DNA of 23,198 bases from Bacillota bacterium. Its GTDB lineage: Bacteria; Bacillota; Clostridia; Clostridiales; Clostridiaceae. The notes under the pieces were generated by a model that worked only from the letters and a program-made list of their open reading frames with translations, did not search any database and was not told the origin of the DNA. The stretch lies in contig JAEXLD010000099.1 of the NCBI GenBank assembly GCA_023445445.1, forward strand, positions 1 to 23,198, given 5' to 3'. Positions 22,735 through 23,198 of this stretch are shown in pieces. The position numbers and the translations under genes were made by a program. Numbering within the stretch: the stretch's first letter is position 1; the number at the start of each line of letters is the position of its first letter.

Positions 22735-23198
22735 ATGAAAAAATTTGTTTGTACAGTATGTGGATATGTATATGAAGGAGAAACTGCACCAGAACAATGC
22801 CCAATATGTAAAGCTGGAGCAGATAAGTTTGTAGAACAAACTGGAGATTTAAGCTGGGCTGATGAACATAGAGTTGGAGTTGCAAAAGATGTAGATCCAA
22901 GAATTATGGAAGGATTACAAGCTAACTTTATGGGAGAATGTACAGAAGTTGGAATGTACTTAGCAATGTCAAGACAAGCTGATAGAGAAGGCTTCCCAGA
23001 AGTTGCAGAAGCATATAAGAGAATAGCTTTTGAAGAAGCAGAACATGCTGCAAAGTTTGCTGAACTTATAGGAGAAGTAGTAGTAGCTGATACAAAGGCT
23101 AACCTACAAGCTAGAGTTGATGCAGAACATGGAGCTTGCCAAGGTAAGAAGGATTTAGCTACATTAGCTAAACAATTAAACTTAGATGCTATACATGA
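22735..23198 (+). CDS. Reverse rubrerythrin (partial, cut by window end)
   Basis: The first 154 codons of a peroxide-scavenging di-iron protein; the frame is still open at the window edge (the final TGA is out of frame). The rubredoxin-type Fe(Cys)4 domain comes first, with CTVCG (Cys 6, 9) and CPIC (Cys 22, 25). The ferritin-like domain follows, with iron-binding glutamates expected in GECTEVGMYLAMSRQA and AFEEAEHAAKFAELIGE. This order is the reverse of classical rubrerythrin and is typical of the clostridial NADH-dependent peroxidase system that gives oxygen tolerance. AGGAGGAG lies 7 bases before the ATG. Perhaps 25-40 residues, with the last di-iron ligands (DEARHG-type motif), are missing. 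Codon use is smoother (many GCA, GAA, GGA) than in its neighbours, suggesting high expression. Confidence 0.93.
   Translation, partial: MKKFVCTVCGYVYEGETAPEQCPICKAGADKFVEQTGDLSWADEHRVGVAKDVDPRIMEGLQANFMGECTEVGMYLAMSRQADREGFPEVAEAYKRIAFEEAEHAAKFAELIGEVVVADTKANLQARVDAEHGACQGKKDLATLAKQLNLDAIH

Noticed and set aside
23189..23198. Apparent stop codon TGA at the window end
   Set aside because: It is out of frame with the rubrerythrin gene; in frame the last bases are CAT followed by an incomplete GA codon, so the gene continues outside the window.
1..23198. CRISPR array, insertion sequence, phage or tRNA/rRNA genes
   Set aside because: No regularly spaced repeats, transposase or integrase reading frames, or tRNA-like cloverleaf sequences with CCA-type ends were found by eye on either strand.

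Overview
The window comes from a very AT-rich, low-GC Gram-positive genome. Ile is mostly ATA, Arg mostly AGA, Shine-Dalgarno sites are strong GGAGG-type, and hairpin-plus-U terminators abound. The gene set (late cobalamin genes, MalS-like amylase, ECF sigma with a DUF4179 protein, reverse rubrerythrin) fits an anaerobic Clostridium sensu stricto. The species cannot be fixed from sequence reading alone.

Layout. 1-2180: an ECF sigma factor and its membrane anti-sigma partner, with an ECF-type promoter in front and a bidirectional terminator behind. 2223-5177 (minus strand): a DUF445 membrane protein, a 77-residue unknown protein and glutaminyl-tRNA synthetase. 5178-5522: a divergent intergenic region holding a 34-nt palindrome and a possible 17-codon ORF. 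5523-8098 (plus): a CPBP-family membrane protease, then a DeoR-type regulator with a Cof-type HAD phosphatase. 8243-10027 (minus): a MalS-like GH13 alpha-amylase. 10028-10311 carries four copies of AAAGGWCT. 10312-10782: an unknown protein.

11001-21726 is the main unit, an almost 11-kb cobalamin late-assembly and uptake locus in two transcriptional blocks. Block 1 is cobT-cobU-cobS-(cobU-like)-cobC-cbiB-cobD, behind an ordinary promoter with no riboswitch in front. Block 2 has a near-consensus promoter, a cobalamin riboswitch with a terminator, then btuF-btuC-btuD, a DUF71/COG2102 PP-loop ATPase, and cbiP. Together the genes import corrinoids, amidate to cobyric acid (CbiP), attach the aminopropanol arm (CobD, CbiB), activate cobinamide (CobU) and install the lower ligand (CobT, CobS, CobC). 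No corrin-ring genes are present, so in this window the locus reads as salvage and remodelling.

21839-22546 is a PAP2-superfamily membrane protein. 22735 to the window end is a reverse rubrerythrin cut by the edge, with a PerR-like box inside its promoter.

The most interesting points are: (i) two CobU-like genes whose conserved motifs are lost in complementary halves; (ii) a DUF71 protein, whose relatives make diphthamide in eukaryotes and archaea, embedded in a bacterial B12 operon; (iii) the split of the locus into riboswitch-controlled and riboswitch-free halves; (iv) several unexplained palindromes and repeats in promoter regions.
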